Assembly (NCBI GenBank): GCA_910592005.1
Contig: CAJVPP010000313.1
Location: forward strand, 1 to 36,343
From: Funneliformis mosseae
Lineage: Eukaryota > Glomeromycota > Glomeromycetes > Glomerales > Glomeraceae
Direction of reading: 5' to 3'
DNA length: 36,343 bases
Part shown: one piece after another, positions 9,547 to 29,100 of the stretch
How the letters are laid out: each line of letters opens with the position of its first letter
Numbering within the stretch: the first letter of the stretch is position 1
Notes under the pieces: model-generated
What the model saw: only the letters and a program-made list of their open reading frames with translations
What the model was told of the DNA's origin: nothing
Databases searched by the model: none
Made by a program: the position numbers and the translations under genes

Positions 9547-12074
9547 CTATTCTTTAAAGGCTTCGCAAAGGCTCCACAATGCTTCTCTTGTTTCCAAAAA
9601 CTCTTCACGCGATAATCCTTTATCTCCTCCCTCATATTCAGGAAAAAGATTAAAATTCAAATTCTGAAGTGTGTTTGCAAGTTGTTGTAGCAAGTCGTGA
9701 GATTTAGTGGAAATGGTGAGATGCGAGAGCGCAGGAACCGAATGAACTGATGGTATTTGATCACTCGGAATCGACATATCAATATATCCATCACGGTTCA
9801 AGTGGTTAAATATCTTTGGAAACGAATTTGGAATAGGATAAGTAACGCTAGTTGAAAAAAAAGACGAGCTTCCGCTATTTAAAGTCTCGAACCGCTGGAA
9901 AATTTCGTCAGTAATTTGAGATGCGTTTTTTTGACTTTTCCCTGGAAAAAATTCAAACTTATCGGGTAGTCCCCTCACTACAACGGATTGTCCTAATGTT
10001 GTTACTGCGTGCTATAAGCAAATTGTGGAATATTCGGATTAGATAATATTTAAAATAGATAACAATCTTTAAATTCTACCGTACTTGTCCATTCAGAGCC
10101 ATTGATAAATCTTGTATGATATTATTATTAGATGTCGGCAACAGCCTATCAACATCCACTTCACCAAAATTACTGATTGGTAAAGGAAGTGCCAAACCAA
10201 GCGACCCTAATTTTGTATTTCCGCGCCAATTAAGTCGATTTATCAAGTCATACATAGATATAAAATTGTGACGCGTTCTAAATTAGGAAAATAAATACAA
10301 TTAAACCGATTTGTTGCAAATAAAATATAAAAAATAAATGATTTACCTGAATGGTAAGGTTGCCGTTTCGATAGCCGCGGAGACAACGCCACTCGTGTGG
10401 TATGGTAAATTTGTCTAGTAAGGCAAGATAAATCTTAATTAGGAAGAGTGAATGTTTGGATCGTTTGCTATGAAGATCGAGTCGCGAGACATGGCAGATC
10501 ATATGATCCAAGTGTTGTTTTTAAATTAGAAAACCGCGCCATATATAAAAAGAAAATTAGAAATTAATTATTTTATAAAACGTACATTTGGACGGAAAAT
10601 TGAGGATCTCGTGCTAGGAGTGTTTATAATATTAAGTAAAGACGACAATTCTGTCAATTGTGTAGTACTAAACGACAAATTTAATATTTGTTTGTAATAT
10701 GATTTCTAGACAAAAGAAAATGAAAATATTTATTAATGTTGTTACAACATTTAACTTTACTTATTTGATCCATCCTGCTTACATGTCCTTTTGGTTCCAA
10801 GCTTCGATTTTCGGTAATTCCAAAGCTCTCAATAGCGGTCTTTGGATATTCCTCACGTAATCGCTCAAGAAAGCTACATGCAAATCCTCCATATCCGTCA
10901 ATTATACCAGTGAATACTTGAAATCCCTAAATTTTCATGTAATCGATGTCACTAAGTAATGATGTGATTAACCTTAAGTTTATAAACTTACCTGAATCGC
11001 ATCACATTCTTCAGCAAAAAACCTAAAATTTTCTTCGAAGGAATCTAAATCCTATTGTATTTACAATAATACACTTAAGTCATGCTTTATAATATTTTAA
11101 AATTTGTTAATTTTGTCAATTACCCTTTGATGCTCAAGAAACGCGCCTTTTCCATATGAGAAAATATCAAAAGGCATAAATTCATCCTCAAATTGATATT
11201 GCGTTATGGCATTAATACTTTTGGGGTGATAATATACACTATTAAAATCAGACCAATATCGAACTGTTTCGTCTAATTTGAAATCTTTGACTTCGATATC
11301 TATTTCCATCCTGCTGTTTGATTCTTCTGTATAAATCAGTTCCTCCTTTGAGAAAGATAAATAGCATAAATATTAAATAATTATAATATAATCTAACATA
11401 AGTTAAATACTTCTTCTTTTTCTAAACTTTGTATATATTCGTTCTTTGGATAAGGCATTTGAGCATGAATTTCGGATCGCAAGCCCCTAATATATAATTG
11501 AAAATCAATTTCTTATAAACTTATAAAGAAAGGTTAATATAATTGCAAGCATAAAGAAAAATCATTTACCAAGAAGAATTATGTAATTCCGATTCTTGAT
11601 TCCCAGATGTCTCTTCATAAAGCCTATTCATTTTCTTTAGGGAACCAAAACCACCTAATTAAATGATTATTAGATATCTTGTTTCGATTTAAATTTAAAG
11701 GAGATACATTTAAAAGATATGACTAACCTTTTAAATCATATAACAATAATCGTGGTGTAAAAGTTTCAATACCCTTTTCGTATTAAAATCAACTTTAGTT
11801 AAATGTTTTTGAAAGCGCAAAAAACCGACCATTGAAGGTAACGAACCCTTTGAGTGACTCCCACACGAAATAAAATATCGTGAAGTAGTTCCGGTTCAGA
11901 AGCATTTGGATTATCTTCAAAATCAAATTGTGCTTCCTATGTATAAATAATATAATTAATATTTGAAATGAATAATGTTATATCTTATCTAACGATAATG
12001 ACCTGAGAATTCCAAAAATGTGTTCCCACAAAATTTGCAAATTGCCCAAACTGCAAAGTTAATATTTCATGCAT
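9547..12074 (-). CDS. DML1: Misato/Dml1 tubulin-like protein
   Basis: Twelve exons: 12074..12003, 11936..11847, 11773..11728, 11654..11570, 11486..11411, 11345..11124, 11051..10992, 10926..10761, 10650..10586, 10414..10347, 10277..10085 and 10011..9547. They add up to 535 aa with every phase matching. The start [20 protein letters not shown] is the family signature, a tubulin-like first strand and helix. Further marks are [20 protein letters not shown], the IIDGYGGFA turn at about residues 223-231, which replaces the GTP-binding loop of true tubulins, and [20 protein letters not shown]. Yeast Dml1 affects mitochondrial DNA inheritance, and animal Misato affects mitochondrial shape and spindle assembly. 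Some donors are atypical (GTCATT, GTTCGT), and the exon 8/9 join is the least certain. The intron between exons 9 and 10 is the longest (171 nt). Confidence 0.9.
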
Positions 12075-13073
12075 GGCAAGTGTTTAAAGGAAAAAAAAAA
12101 ATTACCTGAGATTATCTTTTTATAGTCACATTAGCTAAATTTAATAATGATCGACTGATCTTGAAAAAATATATATATATTTATACCCTATAATTATTAT
12201 ACACTGATCCCAATGTCTAAATTTGCAGAACTCTCCTTGTTGTAATATAATACTTCAAATGTTCAAATGTTCATTAGTGACGTTCATTAATGATACTAAA
12301 TGGACGAAATCATATGCTCTTTCCACAAACTTTCTGGAACAAAATCCATATCGATGGGTCTGAGATATATTTATTGTTGTTCCGCCGCATGAAAATTCAC
12401 ATTACAGGAGTAAAAATCAATGACGCGTGAATTCTATCGAATTAATTGAGAAGTGCAGGCTACTATAGAAGTTTAATCGTGTTAATTTGTTGGGCAATTA
12501 TGTATATAAATTTAAATTAAATATTCATGTTGATGGGATAGGATGAGGACGATACTAAAAGAACGCAAAAAAGAACTAGTTCAAGCATAAATCTGCTGGA
12601 GTTACGAAATATGTACTTATTCACATCATTCGTTCAATAGCGAATGAAGAGTTCTTTTGAAATTACCCAAAGTCCGACATTTTGTTCTAAGAGTCGCTGG
12701 AATATATATAGTTAACTGTTTCCATATTTTGAATTTTTTTATGTAAATAAAATGATTTACATAAAATTGAGTCTAATATTGAAGCTATTTATAATACGTG
12801 ATGATAGAAACAAAATCCAAATAATCCCAAGCCATACAACAAAGGATTAGATTTTTTTCTTATAGGATCAGGTACTAATTAAATATAACTGTACATTTAG
12901 AGTTAGAAAAAGTAATTTTACAGTTTTTCGAAAAATTTAATTTATTGGTTAAAAGGAATTAAAATTGATCTCATGAAAATAATTTTTATAAAAAATTATT
13001 TTTATATATATATATATTTATGAAAAAAAAAAATTTATAAATACAATACAATAAATTATAATACAAAGTTCAA
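12075..13073. other. Intergenic region upstream of the Misato gene, no gene seen
   Basis: This lies between the Misato start and the BEACH gene stop, both on the minus strand, and so holds the Misato promoter. It contains an ACGCGT box at 12423-12428, and TA-rich tracts at 12168-12185 and 12980-13020. No coding frame was found. Confidence 0.5.
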
Positions 13074-20817
<7,744 letters not shown>

Positions 20818-21948
20818 AATAATTATAATACTCTACCAAGTTTCTAGTACCAGTCTATCACTAACAAGCCAATCTCAGAAAGGTGGAAAAAAATTAGTCA
20901 AATTGTTTTTGTAAAATAAATCTGAGTTGATGTGAAATTAAAATTTTTATTACCGGGAGGAAATAATAAATAAATAAACAAATAATTAATTAATTAAATT
21001 TTATTTTATAATCTATTATAAAATTAAATAATAAAGCTCAACGCAGTATAAAATTTAGAAACCTTTGTTATATAATCTACAATCAAATGCAAACCGTGAT
21101 TTATCTAATAATCTATGACCTAAATAAAGCATTAATCATCAGTTAAATTATACCAAGAGTAAAAATAAATATGAAATTCGACACATACCTGATGAGATTC
21201 TATGATAACTCACGGTTTTATATTAAAATTTAAACAAGTGAATTGACATGATAATACGATCAAGGAAAATTTATCTAAATGAATTTTCTAAAATACGTCA
21301 AGAGTTTAAAAAATTTATTATAATCCGCAGCAATATATTTTTGATTTTTTAAGACAAATAATACATACCAAATCAAGCAAGTAAAATACAAAAATAAAAA
21401 TTTAATACGAAAGTGAGAAACAAATAAACAACGTCGAGTTTTTTTTTTTTGGTTGATTCTGCTTTGTTTATATACCTCTTAGAATATCATCAATAGAATG
21501 TTTAACAAGATTACGTATTGCATTGCATGTATAACGTTGCTACAGTATTTTTGGCGCCAACAAAGATCAACATTGCGAAAATCAAAAAACATTCGTCTTT
21601 GATCAAAATTTATGACACAGTGAAATACACGTCATATAATCATCATTGTTGATAAAAAAAACAAGTATGAATCCTGGGAATATATTATTTTTTTTTATAT
21701 TCACAATATCACGACTTTTTTAATCATCTCAAAAAGTCGCTCGCTTACACTACAAAATCAACATTGGATCTTTTGTTTTTATTTTCGCTTTATACTTATT
21801 TTTGAGGTGGTTTCATGTTGACGGATGATTTTCCGGGTATAAATGACTTTGATTTTGCGCAAATCGGATTTGCAATCTCCAAGATATTAAATACGTTACA
21901 CGTCAATTCCTCTACAATTTAAATAATTTTCAATTTCATTTTTTCAAT
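20818..21948. other. Divergent promoter region between the BEACH and NCS6 genes
   Basis: This is 1.1 kb of AT-rich DNA between the start codons of two divergent genes. It contains a palindromic TTGGCGCCAA site at 21551 and an A/T run near 21440-21450. No coding frame was found. Untranslated 5' exons of either gene could lie here but cannot be told from sequence alone. Confidence 0.55.
21551..21560. promoter_or_regulatory. E2F-like palindrome TTGGCGCCAA
   Basis: In context the site reads TTTTTGGCGCCAACA. It fits the E2F consensus TTTSSCGC on the plus strand and most of it on the minus strand. It lies about 390 bp before the NCS6 start and 730 bp before the BEACH start. Recognition by E2F/DP is inference. 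Confidence 0.3.
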
Positions 21949-23738
21949 ATGGTCCGACATTGTGTTATATGTAATAAAGAACGCGCGGCTGTAAAAAGAC
22001 CTAAAACAGGACAAAAAGTTTGTAGGGAATGTTTTTATTATGTATTTGAAACGGAAATACATAATACTATTATAGATAATAAACTATTTAAAAAAAATGA
22101 TAAAGTTGCCATTGCGGCTTCTGGAGGAAAAGGTATGATTATGGTTCACTCCTTTTTTTTTGTTTATTTTTATTTATTTATCTTTTTTTCAAGAAAATTT
22201 ATTGATTTTGTATTCAAGATTCGACTGTATTGGCTCATGTTATGAAACTTTTAAATGAAAGATATCAATATGGATTAGAGATGTTTCTTTTATCAATTGA
22301 TGAAGGGATAACTGGTTATAGGGATGATTCATTAGAGGTATAAGCTTAATAAATCAACTAAAATACCAATAAAACGTTGATGTTTTATATTTTTTATTTT
22401 AAAATAAATTAATAATAAAAGACAGTGAAGAGGAATCAGCAGCAATACGAATTACCTCTAAAAATTGTTTCTTATAGCGAATTATATGGATGGAGTATGG
22501 ATCAAATTGTAAAGGAAGTTGGATTGAAAAATAATTGTAGGAATTAACATTTAAAATTTTTTTTATCTTATTCTTGAAATAAATTAATGCTATTTTTTTT
22601 ATTTGAATTAAGGTACTTTTTGTGGTGTATTTAGACGTCAAGCATTAGATAGAGGAGCTGTTATGCTTGATGTGGACCATATCGTAACAGGACATAATGC
22701 CGATGATATTGCCGAAACAGTTTTAATGAATAGTACGTTTGCTACTTTTTTTTAAAAAAATAATATAAGGATTAAAAATATATATCTACATGGTTGATAT
22801 TAATTTATATTCTCTTGATTAGTTTTGAGAGGAGATATAGCAAGGCTTCAAAGGTGTACAGAGATATGTACGACTGGGGACGGATGTGTACGACGATCCA
22901 AACCTTTTAAATACACTTATGAGAAAGAAATCGTCATGTGAATGATTTATTTGAGCCCTAATTTTATTTCATTTTTCGATTTCGAAGTATGTTAAAATTC
23001 TATTTGCTGTTTTTAGGTACGCGTATTTTAAGAAACTTGATTATTTTTCAACAGAATGTATATATTCACCTAATGCATACAGAGGTCATGCTAGGACATT
23101 TTTAAAGGATTTAGAAGTTATCAGACCTAGCGCTATTATTGGTAACTAATGGATAAGAAAAGCTTTTTTGAATTGAATGTATAATAAATTTTAAACGTTT
23201 AATGATTTTTTATTTTAAAGATATTATACATTCAGGAGAAGCATTTGAAGTTAAAAAAGAAGTAAAATTACCCACTCAGGGAGTGTGTAAGAGATGCGGA
23301 TATATGTCAAGTAATGAATTATGTAAAGCATGTGTACTATTAGAAGGATTAAATAGAGGTTTACCAAAGTATGTTAGAATTCATTTTAGTTAAATGATCG
23401 AATATTTTATTTTATAATTTATCTTGTAATATATATATTTCTTTATTTTTACTTTTTAGGCTTGGAATCGGTAAAACCTACAGAATGGTAAATTTTAAAG
23501 AAAAAGAAAATATTATTTATTTTTTTAAAAAAAAAAAAATTTTTTACATTTGACATTAAAAAAAAATCTTTTTTTTTTTTAAAAAAAATCAAAATAGAGA
23601 AAAGTTCATGGAGATATGCCGCGAGATACAGCTATAATACCTCATTTTAATAGAATTCAAGTTAGCAAGGGCAATTATGATGATAGCAATAAACCTATCG
23701 AAGAGTCAAAAAGCAACAATAAAATTGATCAAGGATAA
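21949..23738 (+). CDS. NCS6: Cytoplasmic tRNA 2-thiolation protein 1 (Ncs6/Ctu1)
   Basis: Nine exons: 21949..22132, 22219..22337, 22422..22536, 22613..22732, 22823..22937, 23017..23141, 23221..23368, 23460..23487 and 23598..23738, giving 364 aa, the usual family length. An N-terminal zinc knuckle (C5-V-I-C8 and C25-R-E-C28, then F) precedes the PP-loop ATP pyrophosphatase motif SGGKDS at 58-63. The CxxC pair CTFCG (C140, C143) follows, then [29 protein letters not shown], and a C-terminal zinc ribbon ([19 protein letters not shown]). With Ncs2, the Urm1 sulfur carrier and Uba4, the enzyme puts 2-thio on U34 of tRNA-Lys, -Glu and -Gln, in the cytosol. The 28-nt eighth exon is very short. The last 25 residues are polar and probably variable. 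Start, catalytic loop and all zinc ligands are intact. Confidence 0.96.
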
Positions 23739-23827
23739 TTTCGTAATAAAATTGTCGTCAAACGATATGATCTATAATTGGAATGAATTATTATACAATA
23801 TACACAAGTTGTCGTTATAAAGTTACA

Positions 23828-25044
23828 TCAGACATTTGATTTAGGCCGTTTATCATCATCATATTCATCAGTTCCTTTAGTAGTATTATTATTCTAAATA
23901 AAAAAAATTTTTTTTTTGTTTTTTTTTTCCTTCTCTTGTCATAATTCTATTATATTTACTTAAAGACTTTTAAAGGTGCTAAAATATATAACGGCTAACA
24001 AATTTCCGAACACGGGTCCGACGAAATAAATACAAATATCACTATAGATTTTCCTTTTGCAAGAAAGTCCTTGCTGGATTCAAACTAATTATACAACGAA
24101 GATGCAATTAAGGATCGTTTCGCGTCAATAGCTTCAAAAATGATCGATTTCAACCTGCTGACGCGTTTAGATCGCTTACTTGCTCCTGTATATGGTCCAG
24201 CTAAAAAAAAATCGGTTTTCAATAAAAAAAAAAAAAAGAATTAACATAATGGTATTTACCTACAAGTACGGAAATTAATAAAGAAGAGCCCATTCCAAAA
24301 GCTGCATTAAATCCGCCATGTTTTTCAAAAGCTAGCACGAGCACAGCTAAAGTTAAATACAGAAGTAGTAATCAATTCCATTACTAATCCTTGAATAACG
24401 GAAGTTCCATTCCCTTAAAAAAAGAAATAATTTTATTTGTTTGTAAAATATAATTTCAAAGGTAGTGCCATGTACCAACAAGAGTTGTTATAGCTGCATC
24501 GGAATTAATTGTATAAGCAATGATCCCACCAATGCATCTGCGAATTGTGCAATAACGTAGTAAATTCCTTGAAGTAGTTCATATTTACCATCAGCTATTA
24601 ACGCTAATGTATTAATTAGCAGGATTTAATACTAATGTATGTTCGTAAAAAAACATATGCGTTAACCTTTATTGAGACAAATGAATACCGTATATTTTTA
24701 CGTGTTATTTCAAGTAAAAGAACTTACCACCATCAGAGACTTTAGCCCAAAGCCATACATTTATCATTAATGACCACCAAATGAGAACGCTGTGGTGAGA
24801 ATTGCTCTACGCGATTGAATTCTTTTTAACGAAATGTTTGCCAATATAGATAAAATGTATAAATTTAAAGATACATATGGTATTACTGTCACCAAGTCCT
24901 TCAATTTATATAATCAAATTCATATTAATAATTATCATATGTCGTCAAATAATAATATATTTTTAAAAATTGCCCATGAATAGTAAAATGGGCGGTTCCA
25001 ATGAATCCTGCTATTGCTTGTATAACTTCATTTTGCAAAGCCAT
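23828..25044 (-). pseudogene. Aquaporin (MIP family) pseudogene
   Basis: Pieces of one water channel occur in order on the minus strand but in different frames: MALQNEVIQAIAGFIGTAHF (start 25044); INVWLWAKVSDGG (about 24770-24730); the first NPA box as LNPA (about 24630); ALIADGKYELLQGIYYVIAQ; SDAAITTLVG; NGTSVIQGLVMEL; LAVLVLAFEKHGGF; AGPYTGA; the second box LNPAR (24083-24069); YFVGPVFGNLLAVIYF (about 24027-23980); and a polar tail ending at TGA 23828. Several introns can still be seen. At least five breaks separate these pieces: near 24760, 24615, 24510, 24361 and 24040, where TAG and TGA stops also occur. The join before the second NPA box also fails by one base. Both NPA boxes and the following Arg suggest an orthodox aquaporin ancestor. 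The neighbouring genes are intact, so general sequencing error is unlikely. Confidence 0.8.
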
Positions 25045-26093
25045 CTTAATTCGAATTCTTGGAAAAGAAAGATGAATAAATCGATGAAACAACGCGGAAA
25101 TGAATTGTTTAAATAAAAAAAAAAAATTACGTGTCAAATATAATCGCAAAGATTGTTTGTATTTAAGCCATGAAGCATGAAAGAAATCGATGTTTTAAAA
25201 ATTTGGTGGCTATTGACATTCACACATATTTGGTATTTAATCTTTTGTAAAGAATGTGGCGCTTTAATACCTCGGCACATTTCTTTGAAAAATCAAAAAA
25301 AAAAATTGCAAATCCATCTTGAAATGTACATGGTTTATCTCAATCAATGTAACCGAAAGGATCGGAACCATGAAGTGAAAAACAGAATTAGTAAAATGGT
25401 GAAATTTTATTATATGTGAACCCATATACTGTATGTCGATGTTGATAGAACTCCGACTCAATTGCCTAAACCAGTGTTGGGAAATCTATGTCCAAAACAT
25501 TGTCCAACACTGATCTAAACTATGCATATATTTTAATCAACTTGGAATATTAATTTGGAAAACGCGAGTTTTTCATTTTGATGCAACTGCTGCGGGAGCT
25601 ACCAATTGGAAAATATAATATTCAACCAATAAATGAGAAGCAAGCAGTTTCGCATAACAATCATTGGATCACCCTTAATGGAAACCTCTAATGTTTATTT
25701 TCCCAAACTTTTTCGGAAAAGGACAAGGATGTTTTTATAACAAAACATACCGCAGCTCAAGTCACGTGTTTAATTGTGAACGCAACGCATGTATCTATCG
25801 AAAGCAAAAAAAAAAGACAGGTTATTGACATTCATTTACGACCATCTCAAAATCAAAAAAGATTAAATTATTTTCTTTATTATAATTATAATTATTATAA
25901 TAGATTATACATTATTTTTACAAAATAAATTAAGAATATAATTATTTTTTATTTTAAAAAACAAATAATTATTTAATTTATAATTATAATATTGCTACTT
26001 TAAGTTTTATTTTTTTTTTTTTTCTCTCGTAAGAATATATAAAGTGTTGTGATAATAATAAATAAATAATAATAATAATAAATAGTTATTTTC
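25045..26093. other. Intergenic region, no gene seen
   Basis: This is AT-rich sequence between the aquaporin relic and the 3' end of the F-box gene. It contains a 9-bp inverted repeat at 25472-25512 and TA/TAA-rich runs at 25870-26080. Open frames at 25177-25461 on both strands show no family features. Confidence 0.5.
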
Positions 26094-27746
26094 TTATTTC
26101 CACACGATCTTAACATTTTTGAATTCACCATTTTCTATGACCACAAAACTTTTCAAAATTCTATTATGTAATTCTGAGGTTGATTGAATTACATCTTCCA
26201 ATTCTTTCTTGTCTCCGATACAAGAACCCTCAAAAACTTTTAAGAATTCTCCGGATCTTTCAAAGAAATTCTTAAAGATATCAAGAGAGATTTCCCAATT
26301 ACTGATATCCAACTTTACAATTTTCGTTGTGGAAAAAATTTCGGTGAATTCTTTCATAAATTCATTAGCCTTAAATTTTGGTTTATCATTATTACAATAC
26401 CCAACGTTAAGTAATCTTAAATTATTCTTGGATTGTAAAATCTTAAAAAGTGAATCAACATCAGATTGATTATCAATATTTACACAGAGATCATTTAGAT
26501 TGGAACAATATTTTGATATATAATCAAGTATACCAGGAATATCCGAATTATTTTGATTTAATTGAACAATTTTTAAATTATTTCCATTCTTCTTAAAAAA
26601 TTCTTTCAACATATCTATAGATTGATTCAAAAATACACAATTAAAAAATATTAATTCCTCAAGTTCGGGATAAATGATTTTACCTAAAGCATTAATTGGT
26701 TCATCAAAATAAACTCTATCAAAAGAGAGTTTCCTCATATTTTTACATTTTGTTAAATGTTTTAATTCATTATTTGTAATTTCTCCAAGTTGCATTTGAA
26801 AAGATTCTAAAGTATTCACCACCATTCCTTGTATACACTCTATAATATTATTTTCAATATCCGAATCAACTGAAAATGAGAATGATTTAAGATTTTTTTG
26901 TACTTTTAATAATTCTTTTAAATCTTTCTTTGGTTTTAAATCATTAACATAATTTCTATCCCAAGGACAAATGTTTAATTTTTTAATCTCGTGAGAATAC
27001 TTTTTAATCTCGTTAATTAATGATGCCTTATGAAAATTCCCTTCGCATGTGAATTCCGATAATCCCGAAAAACATCTCGCGACATCTTTTAACCTAAAAA
27101 TATATCCAAAGAAATCTTTGGGTATCGTGTAAGGTATTTCATTATCTTCATGATAAATTTCAACAAAGAGCTTTTCGATCCCCTTACTTTTCGCTATAAT
27201 GATCTTAAAAATGTATTCGAAAAAGGCCAACTTTTCTTGATCTTTCAAACAACATCGTTCAATAAAACGATCATAACTAAAATTTAATTCATATTCTTCA
27301 TCTTCTTCGAAAATTGAAAAATCAAAAGTAAACTTGTCACTATTCTTAATAAAATAGTTTTTTTTAAATTTTGGTCTATGTGATTTATTTATCCATTCCG
27401 TTATTAATGAAAATAATTTATTAAAGTCTAATTGTCTTATATATGAGGGGTAATTAATTGATGGCGGTGTCATATAATTCTTCGAGCTTCTAGTTCTAAC
27501 TTTTGTTTTTTGTATTTTAAGGACGGATGTTTGTTGTTCATCGAGGTATGATAAAATGATTGGAATGATCTTGTAAAGATTTTTCGGTGAACCTTTTTTA
27601 ATGCTGAACGGTTTTTTCCATAAATATCGAATCGCGAGTTGACACCATGTTCTATTAACTAGTGATAATGAGTGAAAGGTTTTTATGTCGTCTTCATCCA
27701 CGTAACTAAGGATCTCTTCAATAGTTTCAATAGATAGGTTTGACAT
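26094..27746 (-). CDS. F-box protein with leucine-rich-repeat-like region
   Basis: One exon of 550 aa. An F-box covers about residues 1-46 (LSIETIEEILSYVDEDDIKT, then LSLVNRTWCQLAIRYLWKKP, the L-x-x-V-x-x-x-W-x-x-x-A-x-x-x-L-W pattern). The rest is built of irregular leucine-rich units such as LKHLTKCKNMRKLSFDRVYF, PELEELIFFNCVF and SKYCSNLNDLCVNI. The F-box should bind Skp1 in an SCF ubiquitin ligase, and the LRR part should choose the substrate, which cannot be told here. Composition is rich in K, N, I and F, and the gene is intron-free, unlike its multi-exon neighbours. Such single-exon F-box proteins form large, fast-changing families in Glomeromycotina. A long T/A-run block sits immediately upstream of the start (27747-27800). 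Confidence 0.88.
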   Translation of the reverse strand: MSNLSIETIEEILSYVDEDDIKTFHSLSLVNRTWCQLAIRYLWKKPFSIKKGSPKNLYKIIPIILSYLDEQQTSVLKIQKTKVRTRSSKNYMTPPSINYPSYIRQLDFNKLFSLITEWINKSHRPKFKKNYFIKNSDKFTFDFSIFEEDEEYELNFSYDRFIERCCLKDQEKLAFFEYIFKIIIAKSKGIEKLFVEIYHEDNEIPYTIPKDFFGYIFRLKDVARCFSGLSEFTCEGNFHKASLINEIKKYSHEIKKLNICPWDRNYVNDLKPKKDLKELLKVQKNLKSFSFSVDSDIENNIIECIQGMVVNTLESFQMQLGEITNNELKHLTKCKNMRKLSFDRVYFDEPINALGKIIYPELEELIFFNCVFLNQSIDMLKEFFKKNGNNLKIVQLNQNNSDIPGILDYISKYCSNLNDLCVNIDNQSDVDSLFKILQSKNNLRLLNVGYCNNDKPKFKANEFMKEFTEIFSTTKIVKLDISNWEISLDIFKNFFERSGEFLKVFEGSCIGDKKELEDVIQSTSELHNRILKSFVVIENGEFKNVKIVWK

Positions 27747-29100
27747 TTTTTTTTTTTTTTTCTTTTTTTTTTTTTTTTAAAAGGAAAAAAAAAAAAAAAT
27801 AAAATAAAATTTTTTATTAAGAAAAAATTGGGAAAATGATAAAATTACGTTTTTTTTTTTTCATTGTTCTTACAAATTGTTTATATATTGAATGGTTTGG
27901 TGTTACAGAAAGATTACATGGGTCATGAGTCATTCTAGTTTAGCCCACCCGGGATTGTCATTTTGGTGAATCACGTGATATAATGTGTCGATCATCAATG
28001 AACTAATGACTCGAAACGCACGCACCACCCTTTCCTTGTTTTCGCATTTAAGCGTAGGAAATGCATTTTTTTTTCATGTATCTTTCTGCAATACAAAATA
28101 CCTTGTAAGTGGTTGCCAAAGGGGACAACAAATTACTGCACACGCCCGACAAAAAAAAGAATACCATGGAATGATGGAATGCATGCACGGGTAAGTTTTA
28201 TACAGCTCTCGCCATATAGATTTCATTTTTAAATTGCTAAACATGAGAGCGACACAAGTAATGATGGCAGATCAAAGATTTTTAATCGTGGTGAAAAAGG
28301 TAAGGGAAATAATGTGAGCGCGTATATGCTTGTCGTAAATACGTACGAGCATCGCATGTAGTGTCCCACCTTATAGGTGTTGCAGAATTTTTTTCCTGCA
28401 AAGTGCATCTCATATTCCTCCAGATATACACAAAAAGCGAACGAATTTCTGACTAGAAATTGATGTTCAATATATGTGTAACACGAGTTTATAAAGGGGG
28501 AAAATCTCCGACAATTAAACCCTGGTGAATTTCAAATAACATGCTAGTAGTATCATGTTTACGGCGCATGGAAAAGCGTAGTAATTTATTACGCCAGGTA
28601 TTTTCATGTGATGTGATTTATGACTAATGTTATGCAGCTATCGGCATTATCCGATTATTGACTAACAATCTTTCCTGTAAAAGTGATTAAGAAAATGAAG
28701 TTTATTGAAAAACAAACTTTTTCTGTTTAACAAATGATTTCTTATTTTGGAAAAGAATAATTTTATTAGTTAGTTACTTGACGAAATGTGTTATTGTTTA
28801 CAAGAAAAGAATTCTTAGATGTAAGGAAATTGTAATATCTAATTTGGATACTTATACTAAAAAATTTTCTATTAATGAAACGTCACATATAAATACTAAT
28901 TTATGCAAAGGACGCCAAGAAAAAAAGAAACGTCTAATCAATATATGTGTTTACTAAATATATGGCGCATTTTAATTAAATTGCGGGTTTTCCAACTCTC
29001 ATTATACGTAGTTGGGAACAATGGTTCTATGGTGATACAAGGTATAATAAATGACGATCGAATTGTTCTATCGAATGTTTAATATCACATTATTTATATA
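27747..29100. other. Upstream flank of the F-box gene and gene-free DNA
   Basis: This begins with T- and A-runs (27747-27800) and contains the palindrome ATCACGTGAT (27970-27979), a bHLH-type E-box about 225 bp from the F-box start. It then holds about 1 kb of moderately AT-rich DNA with an imperfect hairpin at 28567-28608. The 69-codon plus frame at 27985-28194 has no recognisable features. I see no gene. Confidence 0.5.

Noticed and set aside
25177..25461. Open frames of 65-80 codons on both strands
   Set aside because: No recognisable motif, no splice continuation and AT-driven composition.
25472..25512. CAGTGTTGG ... CCAACACTG inverted repeat, similar to hAT-type ends
   Set aside because: The whole unit would be only 41 bp, and no target-site duplication is visible. 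It may be a chance hairpin or a tiny relic.
27985..28194. 69-codon plus frame
   Set aside because: No family features and no supporting splice or promoter context. It overlaps the F-box upstream region.
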